Positions 20,176 through 29,684 are shown, counted from the stretch's first letter. The stretch is DNA of 64,000 nucleotides from Zhongshania marina (GCF_002915595.1 NZ_PQGG01000013.1:62001-126000), one strand, 5' to 3'. Notes: generated from the sequence alone by a model not told the origin. Made by a program: numbers and translations.

Positions 20176-21390
20176 TTACATCGCAGAACCGAGCATAAAT
20201 ATCGGCAGGTACATGGCAATCATTAGGCCGCCAACCAATACCCCAAGCACCGACATAATAAATGGTTCTAGCAGCGCGGTCAGTGTGTCTACCGCATTAT
20301 CGACTGCTTCTTCGTAGTGGGTTGCCACCTTGTCAAGCATTTCATCTAAGGAGCCAGATTCTTCGCCAATAGACACCATCTGCAACAACATGCTTGGGAA
20401 TAAATTGGTGAACTTGATGGACGAATAGAGTGTTTGCCCGGTAGTTACGTCGTCGCGTATCTGAATAATAGCTTTGCTGTACACCGCGTTGCCGGCAGCC
20501 CCAGCAACGGAGTTGAGTGCGTCTACCAAGGGTACGCCTGCGCCAAAGGTAGTGGCTAAAGTTCTTGAAAAACGAGCAATAACAGAATTAAAAACAATAT
20601 CGCCAACTACGGGTAATTTAAGTGTCATCTTGTCTACCCAGTCAGAAAACGCCTGTGATTTTTGTCTGGCAGTTTTAAAGGAAAAACCTGCAACAATAGT
20701 TATGCCCAATAATATATACCAGTTGGCTTGCATCCATTCGGAGAGGGAGACAACCATTTTGGTAAAGGCGGGAAGGTCGGAGCCAAAGCTCTCAAAGGTT
20801 GTTGCAAAGGTGGGTACGACTTTAATCAGCAATATAGCGGTGACTACTACCGCGACTACCATAACGGCAATAGGGTAGGTGAGAGCTTTTTTAATTTTCG
20901 CTTTTAGTGCTTCGGTTTTTTCTTTATACGTCGCGACTCTGTCTAACATGACTTCTAGCGTACCGGACTGTTCACCGGAGGCGATTAAGCTACAAAATAA
21001 ATCATCAAAGTATTTTGGATGCTTGGCACAAGCATTGGCGAAGCCGCCACCTGATGCGACCTCGTTTTTAATATTGACCACCAGCTCCTGCATGGTTGGG
21101 TTGTCGACGCCTTCGGCAACAATGTCAAAACTCTGTACTAATGGCACGCCGGCCTTAAGCATAGTCGCCATTTGCCGTGTGAAGATGGCTATATCTGCGG
21201 GTTTGATGGCCTTTTTATTACTGAACAGTGGCTTGGGTTTGCGCTTTACATTCTTGGCGGCAATGCCTTGTTTGCGAAGGTGGGCTTTTACCAGGGCGCT
21301 AGAGCCAGCGGTCAATTCGCCTCGGGTTTTACGCCCCTGCTTATCGACGCCCTGCCAAACAAAAACCTGAGTTTTGGATGTTGTAGCCAT
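20176..21390 (-). CDS. pilC: Type IV pilus inner-membrane platform protein PilC
   Basis: Polytopic platform protein around which the PilB and PilT motors act. It has 404 residues: a cytoplasmic N-terminus and two T2SF-type domains (about residues 70-190 and 270-395), each followed by hydrophobic segments. The repeated F-domain signatures (I-A-S-G-E-Q-S-G-T-L-E and V-S-I-G-E-E-S-G-S-L-D) confirm the duplication. The ATG lies 2 bases after the pilB stop, so the genes are coupled. Confidence 0.95.
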   Translation of the reverse strand: MATTSKTQVFVWQGVDKQGRKTRGELTAGSSALVKAHLRKQGIAAKNVKRKPKPLFSNKKAIKPADIAIFTRQMATMLKAGVPLVQSFDIVAEGVDNPTMQELVVNIKNEVASGGGFANACAKHPKYFDDLFCSLIASGEQSGTLEVMLDRVATYKEKTEALKAKIKKALTYPIAVMVVAVVVTAILLIKVVPTFATTFESFGSDLPAFTKMVVSLSEWMQANWYILLGITIVAGFSFKTARQKSQAFSDWVDKMTLKLPVVGDIVFNSVIARFSRTLATTFGAGVPLVDALNSVAGAAGNAVYSKAIIQIRDDVTTGQTLYSSIKFTNLFPSMLLQMVSIGEESGSLDEMLDKVATHYEEAVDNAVDTLTALLEPFIMSVLGVLVGGLMIAMYLPIFMLGSAM

Positions 21391-21392
21391 TA

Positions 21393-23108
21393 TTAGTCCT
21401 TGGTCACTCGGTTCACTTCTTCAAGGCTGGTTACGCCCTGCGCGCATTTTTTGAGCGCGGATTGCCGCAAATTCGGAAAGCCTTCTTTTTGCGCTTGCTC
21501 AGCTATTTCGATTGAATTGCCGTTCTCCATAATAATACGAGAAATATCCGGTGTAATGCGAACTACTTCGTATATACCTACTCGGCCTTTATAGCCATTA
21601 TTGCAGCGCTCACAACCGACTGGGTGCATTACGGTGGCGGTTTCTAATAGCTCTTCAGTAAAGCCTTCTTCTAATAAAGTGTGTTTTGGCACATCTAAAG
21701 GCACGGCGCATTCTTTGCACAAGCGTCTAGCCAAGCGCTGGGCAATAATCAGGCTGACCGAGGTCGCCACGTTAAAGGCTGGAACTCCCATATTTAAGAG
21801 TCGGGTTAGGGTTTCTGGCGCGCTATTGGTATGAAGGGTCGATAACACTAAGTGACCGGTTTGGGCCGCTTTAATCGCTATTTCAGCCGTTTCTAAATCC
21901 CGAATCTCACCAACCATGATGATGTCTGGGTCTTGGCGGAGAAAGGAGCGCAGCGCTTCGGGGAAGCCGAGTCCAACCTTGGCATTTACGTGAACTTGGT
22001 TAATCCCCTCCAAGTTAATCTCTACTGGGTCTTCTGCTGTGGAGATGTTGCGTTCAGGGGTGTTAAGGATATTAAGACCAGTATAAAGCGATACTGTTTT
22101 ACCAGAACCCGTAGGGCCTGTGACCAAAATCATACCCTGCGGCTGATTCAGGGTTTTCATATACATTTCTTTTTGCGCTGGCTCATAGCCTAGCGCATCA
22201 ATGCCCATTTGCGCTGAGCTAGGGTCGAGTATCCGCAATACAACTTTTTCGCCCCACAGCGTGGGCAGCGTGTTTACACGGAAGTCGATGGCGCGGGTTT
22301 TAGAGAGCTTCATCTTAATCCGGCCATCCTGCGGAACGCGCCGCTCAGAGATGTCCATCTGCGACATAACCTTTAAGCGGGCAGCAAGGCGATAGCCCAA
22401 GGACGCAGGCGGGCGGGCGACTTCCTGCAAAATGCCATCGGTGCGGAATCGCACTCGGTAGGTCTTTTCGTAGGGTTCAAAATGTATGTCTGAGGCGCCG
22501 CCGCGTATGGCGTCTAATAGCACCTTATTCACAAATTTAACCACGGGGGCTTCGTCTGCACCTTTTAGGTCGACTTCGCCGCCGTCTTCATCCACTGCCT
22601 CAATGTCTAAATCTTCTAGATTGAGGCCGTCCATGTCGCCAAGGCTGTCGGTGAGCGATTCCTCTTGCGCAGCAAGATAGGTATCAATCGCCGAGTTTAA
22701 GGCAGCTTCTTCAACAATGATGGGCTCAGTTGTTAAGCCGGTGTGGAATTTGATTTGATCAAGAGCATGAATATTGGTTGGGTCCGACATACCAATAAAC
22801 AGCCGCTTTCCGCGCTTCCATAGTGGTAATGTGCGGTGAAGCTTAATCAGCTTATTGTCGATGATCTTTTGCGGAGATAGCTCGGTGGTGTAAGAACGCA
22901 GATCAATAAAGGGAATGCCAAATTCATCTGCCGCTATTTCGGCTATCCGCACCCCATCGGCCAGTTGTTTGCTGACTAAATAAGACACCAAGCTTTTTTT
23001 GTCTTTTTGAGCGGACTCCTGCGCTTTGCGGACGGTATCCTCATCGAGAATTTCGTCGTATACAAGGCGTCTGGCTAGGCCGTTTAGGGGCGTCATTGAG
23101 CTGTTCAT
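21393..23108 (-). CDS. pilB: Type IV pilus extension ATPase PilB
   Basis: Hexameric cytoplasmic ATPase that powers pilus assembly. It has 571 residues. The N-terminal MshEN/GSPII_E-type domain covers about residues 50-165; the ATPase domain has Walker A V-T-G-P-T-G-S-G-K-T, the Asp box, the Walker B-like D-P-D-I-I-M-V-G-E-I-R-D and a tetracysteine zinc site near the C-terminus (C-K-E-C and C-E-R-C). A 186-base gap separates it from the divergent ligase-like gene at 23295. Confidence 0.96.
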   Translation of the reverse strand: MNSSMTPLNGLARRLVYDEILDEDTVRKAQESAQKDKKSLVSYLVSKQLADGVRIAEIAADEFGIPFIDLRSYTTELSPQKIIDNKLIKLHRTLPLWKRGKRLFIGMSDPTNIHALDQIKFHTGLTTEPIIVEEAALNSAIDTYLAAQEESLTDSLGDMDGLNLEDLDIEAVDEDGGEVDLKGADEAPVVKFVNKVLLDAIRGGASDIHFEPYEKTYRVRFRTDGILQEVARPPASLGYRLAARLKVMSQMDISERRVPQDGRIKMKLSKTRAIDFRVNTLPTLWGEKVVLRILDPSSAQMGIDALGYEPAQKEMYMKTLNQPQGMILVTGPTGSGKTVSLYTGLNILNTPERNISTAEDPVEINLEGINQVHVNAKVGLGFPEALRSFLRQDPDIIMVGEIRDLETAEIAIKAAQTGHLVLSTLHTNSAPETLTRLLNMGVPAFNVATSVSLIIAQRLARRLCKECAVPLDVPKHTLLEEGFTEELLETATVMHPVGCERCNNGYKGRVGIYEVVRITPDISRIIMENGNSIEIAEQAQKEGFPNLRQSALKKCAQGVTSLEEVNRVTKD

Positions 23109-23294
23109 GGTTTGCCTGCTTAGTTGCTGCCGCGTACTCCCGCATCTGTTTGAGTGTAGCGCATATTTATCATTGGAGTGCCTCTGCAGTGTAGCCGTAA
23201 AATCTTCTAATCTGAAGTCTTAGGCTATTCTGGTGCTATTTTTGCTTCGAGTTAGCTCCTTTGTGGCTATCTATAAAAAAATTGAGAATGTGAA

Positions 23295-24596
23295 ATGCTG
23301 GAAGTGTCGGGAACAAGAGTCTTTGGCTTAGATATTTGCAAGCCTGAATCTGTATTGTATTTGTTGTTGCTAGCTACCTTGCTAAGTGTTGCTGTAACTA
23401 CGGGAACTTGGGATTTAGGGAATTCCCGTATTGTGATGTATCACGAAATCTTTTTTTCCCTTTGTGCGGTGTGTTTACTGTGGGGGCGAGGTTTACTTGA
23501 TTTACTGAGAGAGAATCGTCTGATCGTTGGCGTTCTCGTGCTTTGGGTTATAAGCATAAGTTATTCGTTGATAAGTTCCCCCTATAATCTGGCGTATTTG
23601 TCCATCGGCCGGGCACGATACTACGAGACGATATCCCACATTGTTTTTTTTGTGCTACTACTTTCATTTTTGAGGCTGTATTCACCACCACTGCGCCTTG
23701 TATTCGCAGTTATTCTATTTAGTAATGCCTTTGTTGTTATGCAGGCGATGTTAGTTTGGCATTTTAGCCCAGATCCAACTATCCATACCTCTTCAGCATG
23801 GTTTAGCCGTTTTCCATTTGTTGGCCACGCTCGTCATGCTGGGTACAACATGTTGGTAGCTGTGATTTCGGGCGTGTTTTTATTGCTGGGAAGCAGGCGT
23901 GCTCGTGAGAATGTACCTTATGCGATAGGGCTATTATTGGTCACCGCTTGCTTGTTTTGGTTAGGCGGTCGAGGGTCCATGATCTCGACCTTGCTAGCTT
24001 TTGGATTGTTGGTATTCGCTAGACCTGAGCTAAAGGTGGCGGGGCTGGTAAAATGTAGCTGCATTTTATTGCTTATATTTGTCGCGGCTCTTATTGCACA
24101 TTATTTGGCGCAGTTTTCATGGAACGGTATATCTAACTCTATTGAACGTTCGGTTGCTGCTGAATCGGTGAATCGGCTTTCCTCTGGGCGTTTGGCTATT
24201 TGGAAATATTCGATAGAAGCGTTGAAAGACGACTATTTATTCGGCTTGGGTCCACAAGCTTACTTGTTTATACCGGGTAAATGGCGAAGCACTGCGATGC
24301 CGCATAATGTGATAGTTCAGTTTTTGATAGAGTGGGGCGTGGTAGGAGCGAGTTTATTTTCTGCTGCGTATTTATATGCCCTTTATCGAGGTATTGTTAA
24401 GCTTAGAGCTGCTGCATATAAGGGAGTAGAAGTTCTATGCGCTGCTGTGGTTGTTGCGGCACTTAGTATTCATGGCCTTACTGACGGTACGTTTTATCAT
24501 GGCAAGGCAAGTTTCTATCTTGCCCTGTGTATGGCGATCTGGATGGGCGCGAGAACACAAATTAATGAAGTTGGGGTGACGGAAAATGTCAGTTAG
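23295..24596 (+). CDS. O-antigen-ligase-like (Wzy_C) membrane protein, candidate pilin glycosyltransferase
   Basis: Polytopic membrane protein of 433 residues with about ten to twelve hydrophobic segments. Its central and C-terminal part carries the O-antigen ligase/polymerase pattern: L-G-G-R-G-S-M-I-S-T, then G-L-G-P-Q-A-Y near residue 316 and M-P-H-N-V-I-V-Q-F-L-I-E-W-G. Members include WaaL, Wzy and the pilin O-oligosaccharyltransferases PglL and TfpO. Sequence alone does not separate these, but it lies directly upstream of pilA and away from any LPS gene, which favours pilin glycosylation. The stretch is AT-richer than the dcw region. It could instead be an unlinked O-antigen enzyme. Confidence 0.7.
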   Translation: MLEVSGTRVFGLDICKPESVLYLLLLATLLSVAVTTGTWDLGNSRIVMYHEIFFSLCAVCLLWGRGLLDLLRENRLIVGVLVLWVISISYSLISSPYNLAYLSIGRARYYETISHIVFFVLLLSFLRLYSPPLRLVFAVILFSNAFVVMQAMLVWHFSPDPTIHTSSAWFSRFPFVGHARHAGYNMLVAVISGVFLLLGSRRARENVPYAIGLLLVTACLFWLGGRGSMISTLLAFGLLVFARPELKVAGLVKCSCILLLIFVAALIAHYLAQFSWNGISNSIERSVAAESVNRLSSGRLAIWKYSIEALKDDYLFGLGPQAYLFIPGKWRSTAMPHNVIVQFLIEWGVVGASLFSAAYLYALYRGIVKLRAAAYKGVEVLCAAVVVAALSIHGLTDGTFYHGKASFYLALCMAIWMGARTQINEVGVTENVS

Positions 24597-24674
24597 TGAC
24601 CGCGCTTGTATGCTCGTGTTGCCCATACTTGTCGGTTAATGGAGAAGTATAAGTATTTAAGAGGCTTTTCTACT

Positions 24675-24690
24675 TGGCACAAGACATGCT
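24675..24690 (+). promoter_or_regulatory. Sigma-54 promoter of pilA
   Basis: TGGCAC, five bases, then ATGCT: the -24 GG (24676-24677) and -12 GC (24688-24689) are at the exact consensus distance. Transcription would start near 24701, about 60 bases before the pilin ATG. Pilin genes in Pseudomonas are known to be driven by sigma-54 with PilS/PilR; no pilS or pilR is in this window. Confidence 0.85.
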
Positions 24691-24760
24691 TTCAATTGCT
24701 TAGATTGTTGGCTCATACAATCGTTGAACGAACGAAATTTTTGTCCTTTTGGAGAATACA

Positions 24761-25243
24761 ATGAAAAAAGTACAACAAGGTTTTACATTGATCGAATTGA
24801 TGATCGTAATCGCGATTATCGGTATTTTGGCCGCGGTAGCGTTACCTGCTTATCAGGATTACACCGTGCGTGCAAAGGCATCAGAAATTGTATTGGCTGC
24901 GTCTACATGTCGAACTGCTATAACCGAGTACTATCAGTCGGGTGACGCAACTCCGGCAGCTAATGGTTGGGGCTGTGAGTCAAGTGGTGCTGGTGGCTCA
25001 TCCAAGTATGTTAAGAGTGTTGCGACTACTGCGGATGGTGCAATTGTTGTTACTGCACAAGGTATTAGTGAATTAACGGCTGGTTCAGCAGATGTATTAA
25101 CACTGGTACCTGAATTAAGTGATGGCACTTCAATGACTTGGGCTGCGGATAAAGGTAAGGCTGTATTTCAGTGGACGTGTGGTGACGATTCAAAAGGTAC
25201 AACTATTCCTAAGCAATATTTGCCAGGTTCGTGTCGTGGTTAA
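24761..25243 (+). CDS. pilA: Major type IV pilin PilA
   Basis: Type IVa prepilin of 160 residues. The leader is M-K-K-V-Q-Q-G, cleaved before Phe8; then comes the hydrophobic N-terminal helix [11 protein letters not shown] with Glu5 of the mature protein. The C-terminal D-region loop is closed by two cysteines (W-T-C and G-S-C-R-G); two further cysteines lie at about residues 50 and 70. I chose ATG 24761, preceded by GGAG at 24751; an in-frame TTG at 24749 would add residues before the leader. It is monocistronic by appearance, with a sigma-54 promoter and a strong terminator. Confidence 0.95.
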   Translation: MKKVQQGFTLIELMIVIAIIGILAAVALPAYQDYTVRAKASEIVLAASTCRTAITEYYQSGDATPAANGWGCESSGAGGSSKYVKSVATTADGAIVVTAQGISELTAGSADVLTLVPELSDGTSMTWAADKGKAVFQWTCGDDSKGTTIPKQYLPGSCRG

Positions 25244-25284
25244 GTCTTTGGGCTGATCAGTAATCACGTGGTTGTTATTTTTTT

Positions 25285-25317
25285 AAAGGGGGCTTTGGCT
25301 CCCTTTTTTATTTTTTT
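25285..25317 (+). terminator. Terminator after pilA
   Basis: Hairpin of nine pairs (AAAGGGGGC with GCTCCCTTT, one G-T pair) and a TTTG loop at 25285-25306, followed by a long T-rich run. A classical rho-independent terminator that isolates pilA from the next gene. Confidence 0.9.
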
Positions 25318-25332
25318 AGGTTAAATGTCGGC

Positions 25333-27198
25333 TTGATATTTCGAATAGCGTTATTATCAGTACTAGGTATTACTTCATTTTTTTCCTACTTTGGCTTTCT
25401 TAACCCTCACCCGCTTGGGCTGCTTAGTGCTGGTGTAGTTTTTACGCTCAGCCTTTCTATAACATGTATTATGATTTTATTGGGGCGCACAGTTTTTACA
25501 TTATATTTAATCATCTATGTGGTTTTTTCATGCTTAATCTGTATTAGTAATTGGTGGTATTTCGAGTATTTCCAAGCATTTTATAATTATGAGTTAATTG
25601 GACTCGGTGGGGATATATTTGGAGCATTAAAGACTTTAAGCAGTTTTGGTTATAAAGTTGAGAGTGTTTGCTTTGTGTTTTTGGCTTGCTTTTCTGCGGC
25701 TCTTTCGATAGTTTTTTATCGTAAATCCGAAGTGCCTAGTAAGGAGCTGGGGACGGGATTGGTTTTGTTTTTGGCTTCTATGGTGTTTGGGTTTGTGGCC
25801 CATACTTCTTTTTCTCAGTATATAAAGTTGAATGTATCGATATTGCAGCCTTCGTATATTCATCCTCTGCATGCTTTCTTTGTTACGGATAAAGTAAATG
25901 CAGTTGTTACGGTGGATGAAGTGTCCGCATTAGGGGTTTTTAGTAGTCTAAATACATCAATCGAAAATAGTAGTTCGTTGTCGTTTAAGCAATCTTATAA
26001 TGTTATTTATATTATGCTTGAGTCAACAAGAGCTTCTTTAGTGGGTGCTTATGGAAATGGCGATAATTTGACGCCAAATATCGATGCCCTATCGAAGACT
26101 TTAATTGTATCGAGAGAATTTTACGCAAACAGTAATTATACGATTAAAGGCGAGCTTGCCAGTTGGTGCGGGATTTTTGATAACAACGCTAAACCACCAA
26201 TATCTAAGTCAGTGGGCGCGATAAAGAATTTGCGATGTTTACCAAAAATTCTAGCTGAGAGGGGGTACGAAACCTCCTACTTTCATGGCAATACCTCGTC
26301 TTTTAATAGTCGCAAAGAGTTCTTGCCGATAGTGGGCTTCGAAGAATTATATTTTCCTGAAGATGATGAATACTCTGAGAAGTTGCCACAAATTGGTTGG
26401 GGTGTGTCTGACGAATATATGTATCAGTTTATGCTCGATACCTTGATATCTAATAATGAAAAGCCATTTTTTGCACATTTTATGACGGTAAGTAGTCATT
26501 ACCCTTATGGCTGGGACTGGGGAGTAAGTGTGCCGTTAGAGGAGCACCCTAATCCCAAAAAGGCGTCTGAATTGTATGACAATTATCGAAATGCGGTGTT
26601 CTATGAAGACTATGCGCTCGGTAAGTTTTGGGAGGCATTTAAAAAATCTACGCTTTACGATAACACTATCGTCGTGATTACAGCTGATCATGGGGTGTGG
26701 GTATTTGATGATGAAGAGAAGAAGTCTTTATTGCAGAAAAATGAGGAGTTTTTTCGTATTCCTTTGTTAATTTATCATCCCGATATTCGAGGGCCGATAG
26801 AGTTAACCGATACTGCTAGTCAAATAGATCTTCCTGAAACTGTGTTGAATATGTTGGGGATACAAGATTACGACGACTTTTTTGTTGGAAAAAATCTGTT
26901 TGAAAAAGTGCAAACCCCGTGGGCTATCATGATGAAACAGGGTGATGTTGTCGTAAGGAAAAACGATGTTATTTGCTACATCGAGGGTGCCGCTTGTTCA
27001 GGTATTCAGCAGGATTGTGTGGCAATCAACTACGGCGAACTATTGCCTGATATTAATAAATTACAGCGTTGCCAAAGAATTGACGGCGACTTGCTACTAG
27101 ATGATGCGGTTATTACTGAGCTATCGGCTGATCCGGAGTTGATGGATAAGGCCTTTGGCCTTATCCGTTATCACAATAAAAAAGTGTTTATGAATTGA
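25333..27198 (+). CDS. LtaS-like sulfatase-fold membrane phosphotransferase
   Basis: 621 residues with five N-terminal hydrophobic segments (about 1-23, 29-50, 53-76, 110-129, 139-157), then a periplasmic alkaline-phosphatase/sulfatase-fold domain from about residue 220. The layout and motifs are those of lipoteichoic-acid-synthase-like proteins: metal Glu230 in I-M-L-E-S-T-R, probable nucleophile Thr270 in N-Y-T-I-K-G-E, V-S-S-H-Y-P and T-A-D-H-G. Gram-negative members transfer phosphoglycerol or phosphoethanolamine. The start is TTG with no good ribosome site; no earlier in-frame start exists. The gene is visibly AT-rich (21 G+C of 60 bases at 25441-25500), suggesting transfer. The substrate is unknown; pilin or surface glycan is possible. 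Confidence 0.75.
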   Translation: MIFRIALLSVLGITSFFSYFGFLNPHPLGLLSAGVVFTLSLSITCIMILLGRTVFTLYLIIYVVFSCLICISNWWYFEYFQAFYNYELIGLGGDIFGALKTLSSFGYKVESVCFVFLACFSAALSIVFYRKSEVPSKELGTGLVLFLASMVFGFVAHTSFSQYIKLNVSILQPSYIHPLHAFFVTDKVNAVVTVDEVSALGVFSSLNTSIENSSSLSFKQSYNVIYIMLESTRASLVGAYGNGDNLTPNIDALSKTLIVSREFYANSNYTIKGELASWCGIFDNNAKPPISKSVGAIKNLRCLPKILAERGYETSYFHGNTSSFNSRKEFLPIVGFEELYFPEDDEYSEKLPQIGWGVSDEYMYQFMLDTLISNNEKPFFAHFMTVSSHYPYGWDWGVSVPLEEHPNPKKASELYDNYRNAVFYEDYALGKFWEAFKKSTLYDNTIVVITADHGVWVFDDEEKKSLLQKNEEFFRIPLLIYHPDIRGPIELTDTASQIDLPETVLNMLGIQDYDDFFVGKNLFEKVQTPWAIMMKQGDVVVRKNDVICYIEGAACSGIQQDCVAINYGELLPDINKLQRCQRIDGDLLLDDAVITELSADPELMDKAFGLIRYHNKKVFMN

Positions 27199-27232
27199 GC
27201 TGGGCAGAATTATAATTTTTCTGTTTCAAGCT

Positions 27233-27946
27233 TTAGCTAATATTCCCCGTCACCCGAACCCGCCTGCTAGTCGGTGCGACTTTTTCAGTCTTCGCCGCTT
27301 CGCGATTTTTAATGCCGGTGTCGATGATGTTTTTAAGGGCGATGATCATGCCGGTAAAGATGAAGGCGCCGGGTGGGAGTATGGCGACTAGTACGGCGGT
27401 GTAGTCGTCTACTAAAACAATTTTCCAGCTTTTTGCGGCTTCGCCGAATAGCAAATCCATGTTCGCAAAGATGGCGCCGGTGCCGATAATTTCTCTTACT
27501 GCGCCCAACAACATTAGGATGACGGCGAAGCCGACACCCATAATAAAGCCGTCGTACATGGCGGGTAGGACTTTGTTTTTGCAGGCAAAGGCGTCGGCGC
27601 GCCCGAGGATGACGCAGTTGGTGGTGATGAGCGGTAGGAAGATGCCGAGTATTTGGAATAGCTCGTAGGCGAAGGCCTGCATGAGTAGTTCTATGCAGGT
27701 TACCGCTGCGGCGATGATCATGACGAAGGCTGGCAGGCGAATCGCATCTGAGGCGAAGCTGCGAATCATTGAAACGGCGGTGTTAGATACGGTGAGTACT
27801 AACATGGTGGCTATGCCCATGCCGAGGGCGTTGATGACCGAGCCGGTAACGGCGAGCAGGGGGCAGAGGCCAAGTAGCTGGACGATGGCGGGGTTGTTTT
27901 TCCACAGGCCGTTTAGGGAGATTTCGCGGTAGCTGATATCACTCAT
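27233..27946 (-). CDS. rnfE: Rnf complex subunit RnfE
   Basis: Integral membrane subunit of the ion-pumping Rnf complex, which couples electron flow between NADH and ferredoxin to Na+ or H+ transport. It has 237 residues and about six hydrophobic segments. It shares with RnfA the family core ([13 protein letters not shown] near the start; [12 protein letters not shown]), being the inverted-topology paralogue. It is the last gene of the rnfABCDGE run and overlaps rnfG by four bases. It converges on the LtaS-like gene. Confidence 0.95.
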   Translation of the reverse strand: MSDISYREISLNGLWKNNPAIVQLLGLCPLLAVTGSVINALGMGIATMLVLTVSNTAVSMIRSFASDAIRLPAFVMIIAAAVTCIELLMQAFAYELFQILGIFLPLITTNCVILGRADAFACKNKVLPAMYDGFIMGVGFAVILMLLGAVREIIGTGAIFANMDLLFGEAAKSWKIVLVDDYTAVLVAILPPGAFIFTGMIIALKNIIDTGIKNREAAKTEKVAPTSRRVRVTGNIS

Positions 27947-28617
27947 CGTTGCGTTCCTAGGTCGGTGCTTGTTTGCTGCTCGCTGATATTTTTTGTAGCG
28001 CTGCCGATAATTTCTGCTTTGTTCGCAGCGTAGTACTGTAAGGCTTTATGCACGGCCTTGGTAACAGCGCGGGGGGTGATGGTCGCGCCGGTGAATTGGT
28101 CGAAGACGCCCTTGTCTTTCTTCACCGCCCACTTTGCTTCTTCTGGATTACTTAGGCTTTTATCTAAAAAGCCGTCTACCCAGTGGCTCTTTTTGTAGTC
28201 GACTTGGTCACCTAGGCCCGGTGTTTCGCGATGGGATAGCACGCGTACGCCAGAGATGGTGCCGTCTTCTCTAATGCCGACAATCATATCGATATCGCCA
28301 GTGTAACCATCTCGGGCGGTAGCGGGCAAAATTGCGCCGACGAATTCGCCGTTCATGGTGGCACGGTAGAGCTTCTTGGTTTCGCGCAGGCCTAATAATT
28401 CGCTGTCGCTAGCGTTGATGGCGTCATCTAGCATGGAGTTGTCGTGGCTAGATTTTGGAAAAAGTTCGAGCAGGGCACTTTCTTCCGCGTGGCGGATATT
28501 GTCTTGGATTAAGCCGCGGGTAGACAGGTAGGTGCCCGCAATAACGCCGGTGGTGACGATGGCGAAGAGGCCAAGTAGCGCGCCATTTTTAGTGATGGAT
28601 TTGCCGAGGATATTCAT
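27943..28617 (-). CDS. rnfG: Rnf complex subunit RnfG
   Basis: Membrane-anchored periplasmic flavoprotein with covalent FMN. It has 224 residues, one N-terminal membrane segment (about 12-33) and an FMN_bind domain. The flavinylation motif T-G-A-T-I-T ends the domain; Thr179 should carry the FMN, attached by ApbE (not encoded here). It overlaps rnfD and rnfE by four bases each, consistent with one operon. Confidence 0.95.
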   Translation of the reverse strand: MNILGKSITKNGALLGLFAIVTTGVIAGTYLSTRGLIQDNIRHAEESALLELFPKSSHDNSMLDDAINASDSELLGLRETKKLYRATMNGEFVGAILPATARDGYTGDIDMIVGIREDGTISGVRVLSHRETPGLGDQVDYKKSHWVDGFLDKSLSNPEEAKWAVKKDKGVFDQFTGATITPRAVTKAVHKALQYYAANKAEIIGSATKNISEQQTSTDLGTQR

Positions 28618-29663
28618 GATTTTCCTCCCTGCTGATCCTTCAGTTTATGGCCGTAGGTTCTCGGCTGGGTGTAGTGGTCGATAAATGGCGCGGCAAAATT
28701 CATTAGCAATACCGAGAAGGCTACCGCGTCGGGGTAGTTGCCCCACACCCGAATAATGTAAACCAATATGCCGATGAGGGCGCCGTAAATGAGGCGGCCG
28801 CGATTTGATACGGCGGAGGTCACAGGGTCGGTGACGATAAAAAATGCGCCCAGCATGGTGCCGCCGCTGAGTAAATGAAACAGTGGTGAGCCGCCGGATG
28901 CCGAGCTGCCGCCATCGTAAAACAGAACTGATAGCAGCGTTAATGATGCCAGCATGCTAATAGGGGCATGCCAAGTGAATACGCGTCTATATAAAAGGTA
29001 AAGGCCACCTAGTAAAAATCCGATATTGGCCCATTCCCAGCCTATGCCGGCAAAGTGTCCGAGCTGGGCAGATTCCTGCCAGAGGTCTTCGATGAGTAGG
29101 GAGTTGTTTTGTTTGAGCACGTCTAGCGGCGTTGCCATTGTTATGGCGTCGATCGATTCGCGGCCGAACCCAAAGCAATAGCGCAGGGCGTCTATAGGCC
29201 CGAGTAAGTCACCGGCAAAGCTGCCCTGCGGTGCCAGCCATGTGGTCATTTGCACGGGGAAGGAAATGAGCAGCATGACGTAAGCTGCCATAGCGGGGTT
29301 GAAGGGGTTGTAGCCCATGCCGCCATAGAGTTGCTTGCATATAAGAATGGCGAAGCCGGTGCCGATCATAATCAGCCAGAAGGGTGAACCCGGCGGTAGC
29401 GCGATACCTAATAAAAATGCGGTGACTAGGGCGCTGTAGTCATTGAGATAAAACGCGATGGGCCGCTTGCGCAGTTTTAAGGCTAGGGCTTCGAATGCTA
29501 GCGCGGTAATGCTGGCCCAAAGTACATTGACGAGGGTGCCAAAACCGAAAAACCACGTGAGTGAGAATAAGCCGGGAATGGTTGCCAGCAGCACCAAGCG
29601 CATAACTCGCGCGGTGCTCATTGGCCCGTGGGCGTGTGGTGAACTGACTTTTAAAAATCCCAT
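28614..29663 (-). CDS. rnfD: Rnf complex subunit RnfD
   Basis: Integral membrane flavoprotein of 349 residues with about nine or ten hydrophobic segments. The covalent-FMN motif is T-M-A-T-P-L-D with the acceptor at about Thr178, as in NqrB/RnfD proteins. Other family patterns are N-P-F-N-P-A-M and G-G-T-M-L-G-A-F-F-I-V-T-D-P-V-T. It lies 21 bases after rnfC and overlaps rnfG. Confidence 0.95.
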   Translation of the reverse strand: MGFLKVSSPHAHGPMSTARVMRLVLLATIPGLFSLTWFFGFGTLVNVLWASITALAFEALALKLRKRPIAFYLNDYSALVTAFLLGIALPPGSPFWLIMIGTGFAILICKQLYGGMGYNPFNPAMAAYVMLLISFPVQMTTWLAPQGSFAGDLLGPIDALRYCFGFGRESIDAITMATPLDVLKQNNSLLIEDLWQESAQLGHFAGIGWEWANIGFLLGGLYLLYRRVFTWHAPISMLASLTLLSVLFYDGGSSASGGSPLFHLLSGGTMLGAFFIVTDPVTSAVSNRGRLIYGALIGILVYIIRVWGNYPDAVAFSVLLMNFAAPFIDHYTQPRTYGHKLKDQQGGKS

Positions 29664-29684
29664 AGTCTCATTCGTGCTCGTAAT

